NCBI RefSeq assembly: GCF_036924535.1
Contig: NZ_JAZHRT010000001.1
Coordinates: 8,866,001-8,930,000, forward strand
DNA: 64,000 nt
Direction of reading: 5' to 3'
From: Bradyrhizobium sp. AZCC 2262
GTDB lineage: Bacteria; Pseudomonadota; Alphaproteobacteria; Rhizobiales; Xanthobacteraceae
Shown here: one piece after another, positions 43,546 to 52,762 of the stretch
Numbering within the stretch: the first letter of the stretch is position 1
Layout: each line of letters starts with the position of its first letter
Program-made: the position numbers and the translations under genes
The notes under the pieces: generated by a model
Databases searched by the model: none
What the model saw: only the letters and a program-made list of their open reading frames with translations
What the model was told of the DNA's origin: nothing

Positions 43546-43746
43546 ATGAGCGAGCGACTTGAAACGCTGAAGAAAGCCCGTGAGCGCATGATCGAGGACC
43601 GCGACATGCATGCGAAGGTGCTGGCCGCTCCCTTTGATCGCGACAAGGCCGAACGGGCCCGCAACAAATTCATCGAGATTCAGGCGCTGATCGACTCGCT
43701 GGACCGCGCGATAAGCGGGGAGGCCGTCGGCTCGCCGGCAGGCTGA
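43546..43746 (+). CDS. Small helical hypothetical protein
   Basis: 66 residues, highly charged and helical (SERLETLKKARERMIEDRDM), without a signal peptide. The ATG at 43546 is preferred to the TTG at 43531. It lies between two intrinsic terminators, so it is transcribed on its own. No family recognised. Confidence 0.68.
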   Translation: MSERLETLKKARERMIEDRDMHAKVLAAPFDRDKAERARNKFIEIQALIDSLDRAISGEAVGSPAG

Positions 43747-43794
43747 GCTCAAGGCAGAAGCGACGCACCGGCGGTTGTCGCGGCTGGTACCGAC

Positions 43795-43825
43795 AAAAAG
43801 CCCACGATTTGCGTGGGCTTTTTTG
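43795..43825 (+). terminator. Intrinsic terminator
   Basis: GCCCACG, loop ATTTG, CGTGGGC, then TTTTTT, preceded by an A-run, so it can work in both directions. It follows the small helical gene by about 50 bases. Confidence 0.88.
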
Positions 43826-43987
43826 TGGCGCGCTCCCCATTGCCGGCCGCGGCCGCGTCACCTTGTCTCGGGTAGAGCTGGCATGACGGGATGGCCTGTA
43901 TCCTGCTTTGACAGGTTCGCGCCGACCTGATCCATTTCCGGCATCGAGCGCGGCGACGCATTCAGCACCAGTTAAGGAGCCAGCCCC

Positions 43988-45778
43988 ATGAAAGAACGGG
44001 AACTTCGAGACCTGATTGCAGACGTCAAGACCGGCCGGTTGTCGCGGCGGGCCTTTGTCCAGCGAGTGATCGCCGCAGGCCTTTCGGCGTCGATCGCCGG
44101 GATGATGCTGAGCCAGTCCGGGGTTGCGATGGCTGCGACCGCGCTTCCCTACAAGCCAACCAAGGCCGGCGGCGGCGGCGTGCTGAAGCTGATGTATTGG
44201 CAGGCCGTGACCCTGCTCAATCCGCATTTCGCCGTCGGCACCAAGGACCAGGAAGGCTCCCGGATCTTTTACGAGCCGCTGGCGGGATGGGATAACGACG
44301 GCAATCTGGTGCCGATCCTTGCGGCCGAAATTCCAAGCAAGGAAAATGACGGGCTGGCCGAGGACGGCCGCTCGGTGATCTGGAAGCTGAAGCGCGGCGT
44401 CAAATGGCATGACGGCATGCCGTTCACGGCCGACGATGTCGTCTTCAACTGGGAATATGCCAGAACGCCGGAGACCGCGTCGGTCTCGATCGGCAGCTAC
44501 AAGGACATCACGGTCGAGAAGATCGACGACTTCACCGTCCGCCTCGTTTTTGCCAAGCCGACGCCATTCTGGGCCGATGCCTTTGTTAGCGCCTACGGCA
44601 TGATCATCCCAAAACACCTGTTCAAGGATTACGTCGGCGCCAAGTCGCGCGAGGCGCCGAACAATCTGAAGCCGGTCGGCACCGGCCCCTACATGTTCGT
44701 CGATTTCAAGCCCGGCGACATGCTCCGCGCAAAAATCAATCCCAACTACCACGTCGCCAACCGGCCGCATTTCGATGAGGTGGAGGTCAAGGGCGGCGGC
44801 GACGCGGTGTCGGCGGCGCGCGCGGTGCTGCAGACCGGCGAGTATGACTATGCCTGGAACATGCAGGTCGAAGACGAGATCCTGCTGAAGATGGAAGCCG
44901 TCGGCAAGGGCAGGGTGAACATCACGCCGTCAGGCAATGTCGAATTCATGCAGCTCAACTCGACCGATCCCTCAGTCGAGGTCGACGGCGAGCGCGCCAG
45001 CATCAAGACCAGGCATCCGCTGTTCAGCGATCCGGCCGTGCGCCAGGCCATCAATCTCCTGATCGATCGCGCGTCGATCGAAAAATTCATCTATGGCCGC
45101 ACGGCGCTGGCCACCGCGAACTTCCTCAACAACCCGCCGCGCTTCCGGTCGAAAAACACCAAATTCGAATTCAACATCGAGAAGGCCAACCAGATCCTCG
45201 AGGCTGCGGGGTGGAAAAAGGGCGGCGACGGCATTCGTGCCAGGGACGGCAAGCCGCTGAAGTTCGTGTTCCAGACTTCGATCAATGCGCCACGGCAGAA
45301 GACCCAGTCCATCGTCAAGCAGGCGTGCCAGAAGGCGGGCATCGACGTCGAACTGAAGTCGGTGGTGGGATCGGTGTTCTTCTCCTCCGACGCCGCCAAT
45401 CCCGACACCTATCCGCATTTCTATTGCGACGCGCAGATGTACAACACCACCATGCCGCAGGCCGATCCGCAGTTCTTCATGAACCAGTATGTGTCGTGGC
45501 AGATGGCGAACAAGGACAACAAGTGGCAGGGACGCAACGTCTCGCGCTGGCAAAGCAAGGAGTATGACGAGATCTACAAGCAGGTCGAACAGGAGCTCGA
45601 CGCAGTGAAGCGCGCCGCGCTGTTCATCCAGCTCAACGACCTCGTCGTGACAGACAATTACATCCAGCCCATCATCTCCCGGACCCGCGTCGCAGCGCTC
45701 GGCGGCAAGCTGACCGCGCATATCTCGGGCTGGGACAACGATCTGTGGCAGCTCGCGAGCTGGTACCGGGAGGAGTGA
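43988..45778 (+). CDS. Peptide-type ABC transporter substrate-binding protein (SBP_bac_5)
   Basis: 596 residues. The N-terminal SRRAFVQRVIAAGLSASI is a Tat-type export signal. The mature part has the family 5 signature (LKRGVKWHDGMPFTADDVVFNW). These proteins bind peptides, opines or other solutes for Dpp/Opp-type importers. AAGGAG precedes the ATG. No permease or ATPase gene is adjacent. Ligand unknown. The 234 bases downstream, up to 46012, hold no gene. Confidence 0.9.
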   Translation: MKERELRDLIADVKTGRLSRRAFVQRVIAAGLSASIAGMMLSQSGVAMAATALPYKPTKAGGGGVLKLMYWQAVTLLNPHFAVGTKDQEGSRIFYEPLAGWDNDGNLVPILAAEIPSKENDGLAEDGRSVIWKLKRGVKWHDGMPFTADDVVFNWEYARTPETASVSIGSYKDITVEKIDDFTVRLVFAKPTPFWADAFVSAYGMIIPKHLFKDYVGAKSREAPNNLKPVGTGPYMFVDFKPGDMLRAKINPNYHVANRPHFDEVEVKGGGDAVSAARAVLQTGEYDYAWNMQVEDEILLKMEAVGKGRVNITPSGNVEFMQLNSTDPSVEVDGERASIKTRHPLFSDPAVRQAINLLIDRASIEKFIYGRTALATANFLNNPPRFRSKNTKFEFNIEKANQILEAAGWKKGGDGIRARDGKPLKFVFQTSINAPRQKTQSIVKQACQKAGIDVELKSVVGSVFFSSDAANPDTYPHFYCDAQMYNTTMPQADPQFFMNQYVSWQMANKDNKWQGRNVSRWQSKEYDEIYKQVEQELDAVKRAALFIQLNDLVVTDNYIQPIISRTRVAALGGKLTAHISGWDNDLWQLASWYREE

Positions 45779-46012
45779 GACACAGTCCCGGATTTGATTT
45801 TCGATGCGTCGGCTGCCCCGCTGACCGGAATCTAATTCGACGTGATCCGAATTCGTAAGGGATCACGGCCGCGCCGGGATAAGGCGGGCGGCGCCTGGGG
45901 CACGGGAAGTGCTTAGGAAAATACAGCAAGTTTGATTTATCTGTGATGCAACTGCAGTCCGGTATTTTCACGCGTGGCTGGTAGCATGCGATTATCACTC
46001 TCTTAACCTTCA

Positions 46013-47194
46013 ATGCTGAACGAAAAAATGCCTGATGAAACGACGGCCATGACTACGTTCCATTCGCTGATCAATGAAATTCAGGACACGACGGCATCCG
46101 GGTCGACGAAAAAGCAGGTGAGGGCGCTCACGCGCATTACCGATTTGTTCGCCGCCGGATCCAGTCGTTATTCGGCGCAACAGATCGAGCTGTTCGACGA
46201 AGTATTCAAAACCCTCGTTGCCGCAATTGAGTTGAAAACCCGGGTCAAGCTCGCCCGCCATCTCGCAACCAGCCCGGATGCGCCGGCGACGCTACTTCGG
46301 GCATTTGCCTTCGACGACGCGATCACTGTGGCGGCTCCGGTTCTGAGTCAGTCGATGGCCCTTAGCGAGGCCGATCTTGCCGCCAGCGCCAGCACCCGGA
46401 GCCAGGGTCATCTTTACGCTATCGCGCAACGTCAAACGATTAGCGAAGCCATCACCGAAATACTTATCCACCGCGGTGAACCCAGAGTCGTCCATGCCGT
46501 TGCCGGCAACGCCGGCGCCCGCATTTCGGATGGCGGTTTTTGCGAACTCGTCGCGCGATCCGCCGCCGACGTCCAGCTTGCGCTCCGTGTCGGAACGCGG
46601 CGTGATATTCCTCGACATCACTTCCTGAAACTGCTCGAAACTGCCTCCGTTGCGGTGTGCAGCAAGATTGTCGCGGCAAATCCGCAATTTGCCGAAGCCG
46701 TACAGGGTGCGGTGACGGAGGTGGTCGATGATATCAATCTGGAGGTTCGCGCCCGGTCGCCGGGTCACGCCAAGGCAAGGAGAAAGGTCAAGCGGTTCAA
46801 ATACTGGCGGGAGCTCAGGGAAGCCAATGTTCATGCGTTCGCTCGCGTACAAAACTTCGAGCACACGGTGATGGCTTTGTCGGTTCTCGCAGGCTGCCCC
46901 ATCGAGGTCGCCGAACGGGCGGTTCTCCATGAGAATCCCGGCGTCGTGCAAATTCTTGCAAAAGCGGCCGGCTGCTCCTGGGCAACGGTCAAGGCGCTTC
47001 TGCTGATGGAGGCCGCGGGCCGCAGAATGTCCGGCAAGGATCTGGATCGTGCGCACGAAAACTTCGAGCGGCTCGAAATCCGAACGGCCAAACGCGTGCT
47101 TGAGTTCTACGATGCGCGCCGTAACGCGCGCACCGTCGCGAGCCCTCCGGTCGCTTCGGAAGCATCTGCGGAACTGGAAGCCCTGATGGGGTAG
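46013..47194 (+). CDS. DUF2336 domain protein
   Basis: 393 residues, soluble, largely helical, with the HEAT-like repeat texture of the alphaproteobacterial DUF2336 family (FDEVFKTLVAAIELKTRVKL, VAAPVLSQSMALSEADL, VHAVAGNAGARIS). Function unknown. Start uncertain among ATGs at 46013, 46028 and 46049; the first is kept. The gene is followed by a convergent tRNA. Confidence 0.82.
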   Translation: MLNEKMPDETTAMTTFHSLINEIQDTTASGSTKKQVRALTRITDLFAAGSSRYSAQQIELFDEVFKTLVAAIELKTRVKLARHLATSPDAPATLLRAFAFDDAITVAAPVLSQSMALSEADLAASASTRSQGHLYAIAQRQTISEAITEILIHRGEPRVVHAVAGNAGARISDGGFCELVARSAADVQLALRVGTRRDIPRHHFLKLLETASVAVCSKIVAANPQFAEAVQGAVTEVVDDINLEVRARSPGHAKARRKVKRFKYWRELREANVHAFARVQNFEHTVMALSVLAGCPIEVAERAVLHENPGVVQILAKAAGCSWATVKALLLMEAAGRRMSGKDLDRAHENFERLEIRTAKRVLEFYDARRNARTVASPPVASEASAELEALMG

Positions 47195-47274
47195 ATTCTC
47201 CCATTCAGCTGGCTCCGCAGTCAGCCGCGATCCGCGAATCCACTTTCCAAAAAATAGCCCGGGAGCAAAGTCCG

Positions 47275-47359
47275 TGGTGCCCCTGGCCGGAATCGAACCA
47301 GCACTCCTTGCGGAACTCGATTTTGAGTCGAGCGCGTCTACCAGTTCCGCCACAGGGGC
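47275..47359 (-). tRNA. tRNA-Leu (anticodon CAA)
   Basis: Read on the minus strand it begins GCCCCTGTGGCGGAACTGGT and ends with the encoded CCA. The acceptor stem GCCCCTG/CAGGGGC pairs, the D-loop has GGTAGACGCG, the anticodon stem CTCGA/TCGAG encloses CTCAAAA, and the T arm is GGTTCGATTCC. A long variable arm is present, as in class II tRNAs. It reads UUG codons. Confidence 0.96.
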
Positions 47360-47523
47360 CTTCGGTCGCGGGGCGAGAGGCCCGGTGCGGCGAAGCGCGC
47401 GGAATATAGCGGGCGGCCTGCGCGGGTCAACCCGCGCGGATGTGATTGTGGCGTGTCTCGACACTTCCGCGGCGGCGGGATAGGACGCTGGTGCCTGTTT
47501 GAGCATGAATTGTGCTCCGGAGA

Positions 47524-48072
47524 ATGCCCGTGACATCAGCTGCCGCCCATTCCCCGCCCGCGCGCCGTGCCGCCGATCCGGCGGCCGTCGCGGCGCTGGC
47601 GATTGCGGCCGTGGCGGCGGCGACGCTGGCGGGCGCCTGGTTCTTCCAGCTCGTGCTGGATATCCGGCCCTGTCCGCTCTGCCTCGAACAGCGCTACGCC
47701 TATTATCTGGCCTTGCCGCTCGCCCTCGTGGTGGCGTTTGCCGCCGCGCGCGGGGCGCCGCGGCAGGTGGTGCTGGCCGGGTTTGCGGTGCTTCTGCTCG
47801 CAGCGCTCGCCAATGCCTGGCTCGGCGGCTATCACGCCGGCGTCGAGTGGCAGTTCTGGCAGGGCCCGACCGATTGCTCCGGTCCCGTGGCCGATCTCGG
47901 CAGCGCCGGCACGCTGCTGCAGCGGCTCGACACGGTCAAAGTGATCCGCTGCGACGAGGTGCAGTGGCGTTTCCTTGGGCTCTCGCTCGCCGGCTACAAC
48001 GTACTGATCTCGCTGTTGATGGCGCTGATCGCCATGTGGGGCATCGTATCGGCAAAGCGGACAGTCTCGTAG
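47524..48072 (+). CDS. Disulfide bond formation protein B family (DsbB)
   Basis: 182 residues with four hydrophobic helices. The first periplasmic cysteine pair is in RPCPLCLEQR (CxxC) and the second in TDCSGP and VIRCDEVQW. DsbB passes electrons from DsbA to the quinone pool. Possible starts are GTG 47512, ATG 47524 and GTG 47530; CCGGAG lies too near the ATG, so the exact start is unsure. A DsbA-like protein is at 53582. Confidence 0.88.
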   Translation: MPVTSAAAHSPPARRAADPAAVAALAIAAVAAATLAGAWFFQLVLDIRPCPLCLEQRYAYYLALPLALVVAFAAARGAPRQVVLAGFAVLLLAALANAWLGGYHAGVEWQFWQGPTDCSGPVADLGSAGTLLQRLDTVKVIRCDEVQWRFLGLSLAGYNVLISLLMALIAMWGIVSAKRTVS

Positions 48073-48073
48073 G

Positions 48074-48196
48074 GGGCAAAGGCGCGCTTGCGCCGTGCCC
48101 ACCATTCCAACTTCCGGTGCAAGTGATGGTGGGCAGGCCGAGCCTGTTATCGGGCGCGCATTCGCGCGACCCGATGGCTTTGCCCACCCTACCGAC
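48074..48196. repeat. Dispersed intergenic repeat, family C
   Basis: GGGCAAAGGCGCGCTTGCGC, CGTGCCCACC, a spacer, GATGGTGGGCA, GGGCGCGCATTCGCGCGACC and TTTGCCCACCCTACC. The two halves are imperfect inverted copies, so the unit can fold. It begins just after the dsbB stop. Its look is that of a rhizobial mosaic palindrome; membership is from memory. Confidence 0.65.
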
Positions 48197-48340
48197 GGCG
48201 CGCTGATTTGCCTGGCGCGCAAGCGCAATCTCGGTGCATCGCTGCGGCAAATCAACACGACGGGCAAATCACTTCTGATTTTCAGAAATCGTGTCAAGTC
48301 CAGGAATCAAAAATATTCCGCTTCACGCGAGGGCCAAATC

Positions 48341-48760
48341 AACCGCATAACTCCGCCTGTCTCACGGCAGATGAGGGACGCTCGCGATCGTCACGAACGT
48401 GCGGTGAGATGCGATGGACGTGAAGGGCGCGAGACGTACGCGCCTGAAGCGTACGGCGAAGTCGTGTGGTCCTGACGCCGCGGTGCTGGCGCCAAGTTGC
48501 GCAGATTTATTTTTGTGCAGCGACGGTGGCAAGAAAGCCGTTCACCGGGGAGAGCACGAAGTAAGCCGTAAAGCCATTGCGCAGGGAAGGCCGGAATGCT
48601 CCCGCTGCCCTGTATGCTCGTGTGCAGTTTTGTTTGCGCAAATCGCACGCGAGACCGCGGGTGCAGCAAGCACCCGGTCTTCCCTGCGCCCTCTGATTTC
48701 AGAGGGCGGGAAGTTCACAAGCAAACCTCGGACGCAATGCGCCGCGAGATCGTGAAGTCG
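48341..48760. repeat. Dispersed non-coding repeat, family D
   Basis: The stretch contains CTGTCTCACGGCAGATGAGG, TACGGCGAAGTCGTGTGGTC, CCGGGGAGAGCACGAAGTAA and two local hairpins (GCGGGTGCAGCAAGCACCCG near 48660 and CCCTCTGATTTCAGAGGG near 48688). I recall the same words as a multi-copy, non-coding repeat in Bradyrhizobium and Nitrobacter-type genomes. No open frame in it looks real. Confidence 0.6.
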
Positions 48761-48770
48761 TATCCAGTTC

Positions 48771-48846
48771 GTAGCCCGGATGAGCGAAGCGAGATCCGGG
48801 ACCACCCTCACACCGCCCCGGATATCGCTTCGCTCATCCGGGCTAC
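48771..48846. repeat. Long inverted repeat (family E palindrome)
   Basis: Arms of about 30 bases: GTAGCCCGGATGAGCGAAGC onward (48771-48800) pairs with GCTTCGCTCATCCGGGCTAC (48827-48846) and its leftward extension from 48817. The loop is only about 16 bases. It lies 34 bases past the stop of the AbrB-family gene and could act on its transcript end. Confidence 0.8.
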
Positions 48847-48879
48847 AAGATGCGATGAAGAGATCGTGGCCGACCCACC

Positions 48880-49965
48880 CTAATCGTCCACATCCTCCTG
48901 CGGACGGCCGAACAGATGCACGATGCCGGGCGTCGTGATCGAGACGAACACGAAGCGCGACAGATGATGGGCACCGACGAAAATCGGATCGATATGCAGC
49001 GTGAGCGCCAGTGCCAGCATGGCGTCCATCGCGCCCGGCGCGAACGCCACCACGACGTCGGCGAAGCGCACATGGGTGGTCAGCACGATCACCGCGACAA
49101 AGATCGCGGAAATGACGATGGCGACCGCAAAGGAGCCCAGCGCCGCGTTGACGTGGCTGAGCAGCGTCGACTTCTTCACCCGCGCGAACCGCGTGCCGAT
49201 CAGGGCGCCGATGCCGACCAGCGCCACGCCGCGCATCCACGGCGGCAGGCCACCCTCGATCATTCCGGTGCCGTGCAGCACGCTGGAAGCGATCATCGCG
49301 CCGAACATCCAGCTCGCTGGAAAACTCATCAGCCGCAACGCCAGCGCGACGGCGACCGACGCCGCAACCAGCCCGGCCAGTCCGGCCGGCGAGGCGACCG
49401 CCGTCGTGAAGGTCGGCGACGCCGAAGGCCTTATGCCGGTCAACGCCAGCAGCAGCGGCAGTGCGGCCGTGAGAATGATCACGCGGACGGTTTGCACCAC
49501 GGCAATGCCGGCGACGTCTGCGCCCTTCTCGGCGGCAAGGATGACGATTTGCGACAACGCGCCGGGGCTTCCGGCCAGCAGCGCCGATGTCTGGTCCCAG
49601 CCGTGGGCGCGCTGCAGATAGAAGCTGGAGCCGAAGGTCGAGCAGAATGTCGCCAGCGCCAGCAGCCCGATGGTCAATGGATAGGCGCTGACATGCTGGA
49701 TCAGTTGCCGCGACACCAGCGAGCCCAGCGTGATGCCGAGCAGCACCAGCACTGTCTGGGTCAGGACCGGCGGCATGGTCATTGGCCGTCCAGTCAGGGC
49801 GGCGATGCCGACGGCGGCCATCGCGCCGGAGATCAGCCCGCCCGGCAGGTTGAGCCACAAAAACAGCAGGCCGCCGGCGGCGCCGATGACGAGCGTCTCG
49901 ATCGTGCCGAGAATTTTGGCACGGTCGGCAATGGCGGAGGACATCGAGGCGGGGATCAGGCTCAC
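48880..49965 (-). CDS. AbrB/ammonia-monooxygenase-type membrane protein
   Basis: 361 residues with about ten hydrophobic helices in two similar halves; each half has a GxxPGxxS-type turn (LLAGSPGALSQIVILA; VVAFAPGAMDAMLALAL). This is the AbrB duplication family once labelled ammonia monooxygenase. Members are probably transporters; function here is unknown. Start is a GTG at 49965. Confidence 0.85.
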   Translation of the reverse strand: MSLIPASMSSAIADRAKILGTIETLVIGAAGGLLFLWLNLPGGLISGAMAAVGIAALTGRPMTMPPVLTQTVLVLLGITLGSLVSRQLIQHVSAYPLTIGLLALATFCSTFGSSFYLQRAHGWDQTSALLAGSPGALSQIVILAAEKGADVAGIAVVQTVRVIILTAALPLLLALTGIRPSASPTFTTAVASPAGLAGLVAASVAVALALRLMSFPASWMFGAMIASSVLHGTGMIEGGLPPWMRGVALVGIGALIGTRFARVKKSTLLSHVNAALGSFAVAIVISAIFVAVIVLTTHVRFADVVVAFAPGAMDAMLALALTLHIDPIFVGAHHLSRFVFVSITTPGIVHLFGRPQEDVDD

Positions 49966-50106
49966 GGCGCCTTATGGCAAATCCGCACCCGAGAGACAAA
50001 TGCGTCACGCGATTGCAGCATTGCGCGGCGGCGCCGGCGATGGGCCGCCGGCGTCATCAAAAATTCGCATGGCCCCGACACGGCCCTCGAGCCGGAGGCG
50101 GGGCGG

Positions 50107-50373
50107 TTAATTCGCCTTTGCGGTGGCGGCCTTCCTGCATTCGGAGCGGAATTTCTTGCGCTCCTTGCCGTGAAGCCCCTTGGCATCGGCTTCCTTCGAA
50201 CATTCGAGCGAGGCGGCGGTGCGCGGTTTCTCGGCCTTCTTTTCCGCCGGTGCCTTGGTTTCGGTCTTGGTCGCCTCGGTCTTGGCCGGGGCCGTGGTCT
50301 GCGCAGACGCGGCGCCCATCAGCAGAAGGGAAGCCACGGCGGTCGCGGTGGCGAGGGAGGAGATTTTGGTCAT
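50107..50373 (-). CDS. PsiF-repeat secreted protein
   Basis: 88 residues. Signal peptide (LLLMGAASAQTT), a Lys/Glu/Thr-rich linker, then one PsiF-type repeat ECSKEADAKGLHGKERKKFR followed by SECRKAA. PsiF is a phosphate-starvation protein in enteric bacteria; its role is unknown. GAGGTG precedes the ATG. The next gene (50551) is divergent. Confidence 0.82.
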   Translation of the reverse strand: MTKISSLATATAVASLLLMGAASAQTTAPAKTEATKTETKAPAEKKAEKPRTAASLECSKEADAKGLHGKERKKFRSECRKAATAKAN

Positions 50374-50550
50374 GGGACACCTCGGATTGAAAACAAGGGT
50401 GCAACCGTTGCGCTGCGATGCTGAACCACAGGTGAATGAAGCTGAACGGGCCGCCACAATATTTTGATCGGACGACCGCCCCGCGCGTTGTCGCAAGCTG
50501 TAGTTGCGATAGGATGGCAGGTGCAGACGACTGCCCCAAGGAGACCAGGG

Positions 50551-51039
50551 ATGACTATTCGAGCAAAAATACTGGGCGCGATTGCGATGTCAGGTTTGGT
50601 TGCGTTTGCGATGACATCGCAGGCGAATGCCCTCACCGCGCAGGAATGCAGCGCCAAATACAAGGCCGCCAAAGCCGCCGGCACGCTCGGCGACCAGAAG
50701 TGGAACGACTTCCGGAAAGCCCAGTGCGGCGCCGACGCAACGGCCGCGCCAGCGGCCGCCGCTCCCGCCGCTGCGGCTCCGGCCGCCGCCCCGAAGGAAG
50801 CCGCCAAGAAGGAAGCCAAGGAGGCTGCGGCGCCGGCTGCTCCTTCAGGCCCCGCGGTCTATCCGAACGCCGTCGATCCCAAATATTCCAAGGAGACCGC
50901 CGGCAAGGCCCGCATGCACACCTGCGTGGATCAGTACAACGCCAACAAGGCCGCCAACGCCAATGGCGGGCTGAAGTGGATCCAGAAGGGCGGCGGCTAC
51001 TACAGCGAATGCTCCAAGAAGCTGAAGGGCGCGGCCTGA
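50551..51039 (+). CDS. Exported Ala/Lys-rich protein with paired cysteine segments
   Basis: 162 residues with a signal peptide (AFAMTSQANALT). Two related short segments flank an Ala/Pro/Lys linker: AQECSAKYKAAKAAGTLGDQ and MHTCVDQYNANKAANANGGL, each with a partner cysteine (KAQCGAD, YYSECSKK). The repeat suggests an internal duplication around a flexible linker. AAGGAG precedes the ATG. Function unknown. Confidence 0.78.
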   Translation: MTIRAKILGAIAMSGLVAFAMTSQANALTAQECSAKYKAAKAAGTLGDQKWNDFRKAQCGADATAAPAAAAPAAAAPAAAPKEAAKKEAKEAAAPAAPSGPAVYPNAVDPKYSKETAGKARMHTCVDQYNANKAANANGGLKWIQKGGGYYSECSKKLKGAA

Positions 51040-51075
51040 CACCGAATTGGGCGCGGCCGGATGTTTCGGCCGCGC

Positions 51076-51669
51076 CTACAAGTCGCGGAGCAACGTCTCG
51101 GCTGATTTCGCCACCAGTTGCGCGCGCTTGCGCGGGCCCCGTTCGAGAAACAGCAGGCCCTGGCCGAACACGAAGCAGTAGAACAGGAACGCCCGCGCGT
51201 CGGCTTCCTCCGCCGGCAGGCCGGTCGCGCGAAAGAGATTCCCGACATTCCTCAACCGCGCCGCATCGACGTGGGCTGCCGCGCCGGCAGCAAGCTCATC
51301 GGATCGGGCCCATTGTCGGATCGCCAGTTCAACCGCCATGCCTTCGGTATTCACGCGCTCGGAATACTGCGGAACCAGCGCCTTCAGCCGCTCGCGCGCG
51401 GTGGTGCCGTCGAGGCTGGTATGCTTTTCGATCGCGGCGATGCGGCCCTCGCTCCAGTGCTGCAGCATGGCCTCGAGCAGGGCCGCACGGTCGCGGAAGC
51501 GGCGGTAGAAGCCGCCCTTGGTGACCCCGAGGCTCTTGGCCAGCACCTCGACCCGCACCCCCTCGACGCCGGTGCGGGCGATTTCCTCAAGGCCGGCCTC
51601 GATCCAGCTCTCGCTGCGCACCTCGCCGGTCCGCGCGTCTGCTTTGGCGTCGCTCTTGGGATCGCTCAT
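51076..51669 (-). CDS. TetR/AcrR-family transcriptional regulator
   Basis: 197 residues. The N-terminal HTH is typical (ARTGVEGVRVEVLAKSLGVT, KGGFYRRFRDRAALLEAML); the C-terminal ligand domain is helical. It is divergent from a thioesterase pair, and two equal palindromes lie in the gap (51691-51741), so it probably represses both itself and them. The ligand may be an acyl-CoA, which is an inference. Confidence 0.9.
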   Translation of the reverse strand: MSDPKSDAKADARTGEVRSESWIEAGLEEIARTGVEGVRVEVLAKSLGVTKGGFYRRFRDRAALLEAMLQHWSEGRIAAIEKHTSLDGTTARERLKALVPQYSERVNTEGMAVELAIRQWARSDELAAGAAAHVDAARLRNVGNLFRATGLPAEEADARAFLFYCFVFGQGLLFLERGPRKRAQLVAKSAETLLRDL

Positions 51670-51690
51670 GGTCCGGCCTCACCGAATGTC

Positions 51691-51741
51691 GATACGGTAC
51701 CGTATTGCTAACCCGGTCGGGGTGTGATACGCCACCGTATC
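51691..51741. promoter_or_regulatory. Two tandem palindromic operators for the TetR-family regulator
   Basis: GATACGGTACCGTATT (51691-51706) and GATACGCCACCGTATC (51726-51741) both have the form GATACG-N4-CGTATY. They lie 35 bases apart between the divergent tetR and thioesterase genes. The second lies directly before the thioesterase ribosome-binding site. The repeat and place strongly suggest the binding site of the adjacent regulator. Confidence 0.85.
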
Positions 51742-51767
51742 AAGAATTAAAAAGCAGGAGCGGAACG

Positions 51768-52193
51768 ATGGAGACGGACGCGACCTATCGCGGCACGGTC
51801 TATCCCTGGCAATGCGATCATGTCGGGCACATGAACATCATGTGGTATGTCGGTAAGTTCGACGAGGCGAACTGGAATCTGTTCGCCCGGCTCGGCCTGA
51901 CACCGTCCTATTTGCGCGAATCCGGCCGCGGCATGGCCGCGGTGCAGCAGAACGTCACCTACAAGCGCGAGCTGCTGGCCGGCGACATCGTCGAGATCAG
52001 GAGCCGGCTCCTGGAAATCCGCGACAGGTCGATCCGCTTCCTGCACGAGATGCGCAACGCCGAAACCGGCGAGATCGCCGCAGCTTGCGAATTCGTCGGC
52101 GTCCACATGGACCGGCAGGCGCGGAAGTCGACGCCGTTCGCGCCCGCAATCCGTAACGCGGCTGAAAAGCATCTCGAACCCGCGATGGCGTGA
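51768..52193 (+). CDS. Acyl-CoA thioesterase (4-hydroxybenzoyl-CoA thioesterase type)
   Basis: 141-residue single hotdog protein. The catalytic-loop segment CDHVGHMNIMWYVGKFDEA has the Asp and His turn of the 4HBT/YbgC family, and the beta sheet is visible (QNVTYKRELLAGDIVEIRSR). CAGGAG precedes the ATG. Its stop codon overlaps the GTG of the next thioesterase, so both are one operon under the TetR-type operators. Confidence 0.87.
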   Translation: METDATYRGTVYPWQCDHVGHMNIMWYVGKFDEANWNLFARLGLTPSYLRESGRGMAAVQQNVTYKRELLAGDIVEIRSRLLEIRDRSIRFLHEMRNAETGEIAAACEFVGVHMDRQARKSTPFAPAIRNAAEKHLEPAMA

Positions 52194-52675
52194 ACCGCAT
52201 GTCGCGCTTCCAGCCGAAGAACCCGGATTATCGCGCAGTCGCGATTCACACGTTCGAGCAGCAGCGGGCGATGAAGACGCTCGGCATTTCGATTGCGCGG
52301 CTGGAGCCGGGTGAGGTCGATCTCGCGATGGACTATTCGCTCGACCTCACCCAGCAGCATGGCTTCATCCATGCAGGGATCATCACCGCAGGTCTCGACA
52401 GTGCCTGCGGCATCGCCGCGTTCATACTGATGCCGGCGGCAACCGGGATTCTCACCGTGGAATTCAAGACCAACCTGCTGGCGCCGGCGCGTGGCGAGCG
52501 ATTCGCCTTCCGCGCCACGGTGGTAAAACCCGGCCGCACGTTGACGGTGTGCGAGGCCCGCGCCTATGCAACGCATGACGGGGGCGAGACCTTGATCGCG
52601 ACCATGAGCGGCACGCTGATGGCGTTGGCAGCCCGTGAGGGTGCCGCGAAGGACAGGGCGTACGCACCGGCCTGA
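52190..52675 (+). CDS. PaaI-family thioesterase
   Basis: 161-residue hotdog protein with the PaaI signature QQHGFIHAGIITAGLDSACG and the later TVEFKTNLLAPARGERF strand. Members hydrolyse phenylacetyl- or hydroxyphenylacetyl-CoA and related acyl-CoAs. A GTG start overlaps the stop of the preceding thioesterase; an ATG three codons later (52199) is possible. The two hotdog enzymes are probably made together. Confidence 0.87.
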   Translation: MNRMSRFQPKNPDYRAVAIHTFEQQRAMKTLGISIARLEPGEVDLAMDYSLDLTQQHGFIHAGIITAGLDSACGIAAFILMPAATGILTVEFKTNLLAPARGERFAFRATVVKPGRTLTVCEARAYATHDGGETLIATMSGTLMALAAREGAAKDRAYAPA

Positions 52676-52762
52676 CCCTGCTGCAGTGCATACTCATGCT
52701 ATCTGCATAGCAGGACGTGAAAAATCCTTCTATGGTCGCGCCGTGCAACTGAGTCTTCCAAC

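Noticed and set aside
47200..48879. tRNA-Leu as an integration site of a genomic island
   Set aside because: No integrase gene and no direct repeat of the tRNA end were seen; the following genes look chromosomal.
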